Of a DNA stretch of 64,000 nucleotides, positions 62,890-64,000 are shown piece after piece. The position numbers were made by a program, and so were the translations under genes. This stretch comes from Adiantum capillus-veneris. Its lineage: Eukaryota; Streptophyta; Polypodiopsida; Polypodiales; Pteridaceae. The stretch covers positions 115,277,587-115,341,586 of the forward strand of contig CM043947.1 in assembly GCA_014529385.2 (NCBI GenBank). Reading direction: 5' to 3'. The notes beneath the pieces are model-generated. The model saw nothing but the letters and a program-made list of their open reading frames with translations. It made no database searches and was not told the DNA's origin. Within the stretch, counting starts at the first letter, position 1; each line of letters starts with the position of its first letter.

Positions 62890-64000
62890 TTTTTTTTTTC
62901 CGAGAAAAATATCCTTCTATTAGTTAATGAAAACTGCCCATAGGGCTACATCCACCTCTGCAAGAGAGGGCTACAACAAGCATGATGGGGAGACTCTCCC
63001 AATGAAAAAACAGCATATATACAATGGGGCTAAATCAAGAGATGGGAGGAGGGAAAATCCACACAGGTGGATAGTAGTGCCATCTGAGCACCCCTTGGAC
63101 CATGGTGTAGAAAGGCCCAGGATGCCAGAGTCGAAGGAATGCCTTGCGGCGCTCCCGCATGCGGTCGGAGCTGCCCTGTAGTCCCTCAAGCTGTCCTCTG
63201 AGAGTATGGATCAGCTCTAGCCAAAAGTCACGAACAGTCTCTGTTGGTGGCACAGGGCGAGCCTCAAAGATGCGGAAACAACGGGCCCGCCAGATGGACC
63301 AGAGAGCTAGGCCACTGATGAGCTCCCAACACTCCTCTCTCTCACTGGACTACTCTTGTGGAGTAAGGTCTATAGCAGGCTAGAGTGTAGGTCGCCCCCC
63401 CTGTATCACTATCATCCTGCTGGTGGAAGATAGCGCAAACTGAAGTTCCGGGCCCATGAGGGTGGACCAAGCCGTTGTCCCCCAAGTGTATTGTCGAGAC
63501 GTGGAGAGGGGAGGCATCATCCGAAGAACTCGTAGCCACACCTGCTGGCCCGAGGGACAGTCCCAAAGAAAGTGTCGCTGACTCTCCACCAACTAGTCAC
63601 AGGCTGTACATGCGGCCGAGAGACCACTATGCACAAGCCAGCTCCCTACTGCTGTGGCTCTGTGTGCAACCAACCACTAGAACAAAGTGACGCGCCTCGG
63701 CTGTCTGGAGGCCCACAGCCTCTGCCAAAAAGCTGCCAAGAACTCAACTGTGAGGCCCTCCTCCTGCCACTGGCGGCAGCGGGGCGGGCCTCTCTCTGTG
63801 CTGCAAGTATACGACGTCCAAGCCGAACAGTGTACTGAAATAAAGGGACTCCTGGGCGGTCTACAGAAGAGAGGGGGTCCCTCCATAGCCACTCACAAGG
63901 ATCCCACTGTACTTGTGCTAGTGGACAGCACTCCCAAGCCCATAGCCTCGAGTATCCTGTCTCAAGAGCTGCTGGGTCAGGGTCTATGACGCAAGTCCTC
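62890..64000 (-). pseudogene. 3' end of an L1-type LINE, ORF2 zinc-knuckle tail
   Basis: On the minus strand the C-terminal part of a plant L1 ORF2 protein is readable, entering from the right window edge. Landmarks: PLFQYTVRLGRRILAAQ, LFQWLVAHRATAVGSWL, CTAC then LVESQRHFLWDCPSGQQVW. The last two form the zf-RVT cysteine/histidine motif found after plant non-LTR reverse transcriptases. GLALWSIWRARCFRIFEARP and TVRDFWLELIHTLR follow. The frame ends near 62980. A 3' UTR ending TTTTTCTCGG and then an A10 tail (T10 at 62890-62899 on the plus strand) marks the 3' terminus. Stops at ~63590, 63380 and 63355 and a frame change near 63700 show decay. Confidence 0.8.

Noticed and set aside
63144-63838. 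Plus-strand ORFs at the right end
   Set aside because: They are antisense shadows of the minus-strand LINE ORF2 tail, which has the recognisable zinc-knuckle motif.

Overview
The window is plant nuclear DNA and is almost entirely nested retrotransposons. The evidence is Ty3/gypsy, Ty1/copia, L1-type LINE and apparent Penelope-like sequences, tRNA primer-binding sites typical of plant LTR elements (TGGTATCAGAGC; TGGCGCC..TGCCGGGGA), solo LTRs with short target-site duplications, many microsatellites, and one decayed intron-containing gene-like region. A large, repeat-rich vascular-plant genome fits. I cannot name the species. No bacterial, organellar, rRNA or tRNA gene is visible.

Layout. (1) About 195-7256 (+): element A, a Ty3 element with a fungal-like reverse transcriptase (FIDD catalytic box). 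Its LTRs are cut at different internal points. It sits inside the integrase gene of (2) element G2 (-), running from 19564 leftwards to 7257 and resuming at 1-200. G2 also carries a 1866-bp solo LTR of family A in its gag (14043-15908, ACGT duplication). (3) About 19816-25090: a small non-autonomous LTR element (N1) with an internal minisatellite, split by a putative 2.7-kb solo LTR (21089-23776). (4) About 25096-47893 (+): element G3, a relative of G2 lying head-to-head with it. It is interrupted by a young 8951-bp gag-protease-only element T (32625-41575, GAAAG duplication), a 2.1-kb non-autonomous element N2 (41594-43715, AGGAG duplication) and a 783-bp solo LTR (46172-46954, ATTTC duplication). 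(5) 47956-49786: an orphan protease fragment, a possible SINE and microsatellites. (6) 49787-55360: a complete Tnt1-like copia element (ATCTC duplication), broken by one 23-bp tandem duplication. (7) 56096-57898 (-): a Tat-lineage fragment with the additional RNase H and integrase. (8) 57960-61040: two Penelope-like reverse transcriptase fragments, a 91-102 bp tandem repeat and unassigned DNA. (9) 61102-62777: a decayed multi-exon gene with an OB-fold-like segment and a C4 zinc ribbon. (10) 62890-64000 (-): the 3' end of an L1-type LINE.

How the parts relate. T has no polymerase or integrase. It shares the gag N-terminus (M-x-LRSGR), CX2CX3HX4C knuckles, protease region and primer-binding-site type with G2/G3, so an intact relative of G2/G3 is its likely helper. 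G2 and G3 share a 1.4-1.8 kb untranslated leader with four copies of a 24-bp palindrome at conserved spacing, and an integrase with two successive zinc-binding modules. All G2/G3/A reading frames are broken. The only long intact frames are the 1726-codon ORF of T, the 611-codon RT/RNase H frame of A and the two halves of the copia polyprotein.
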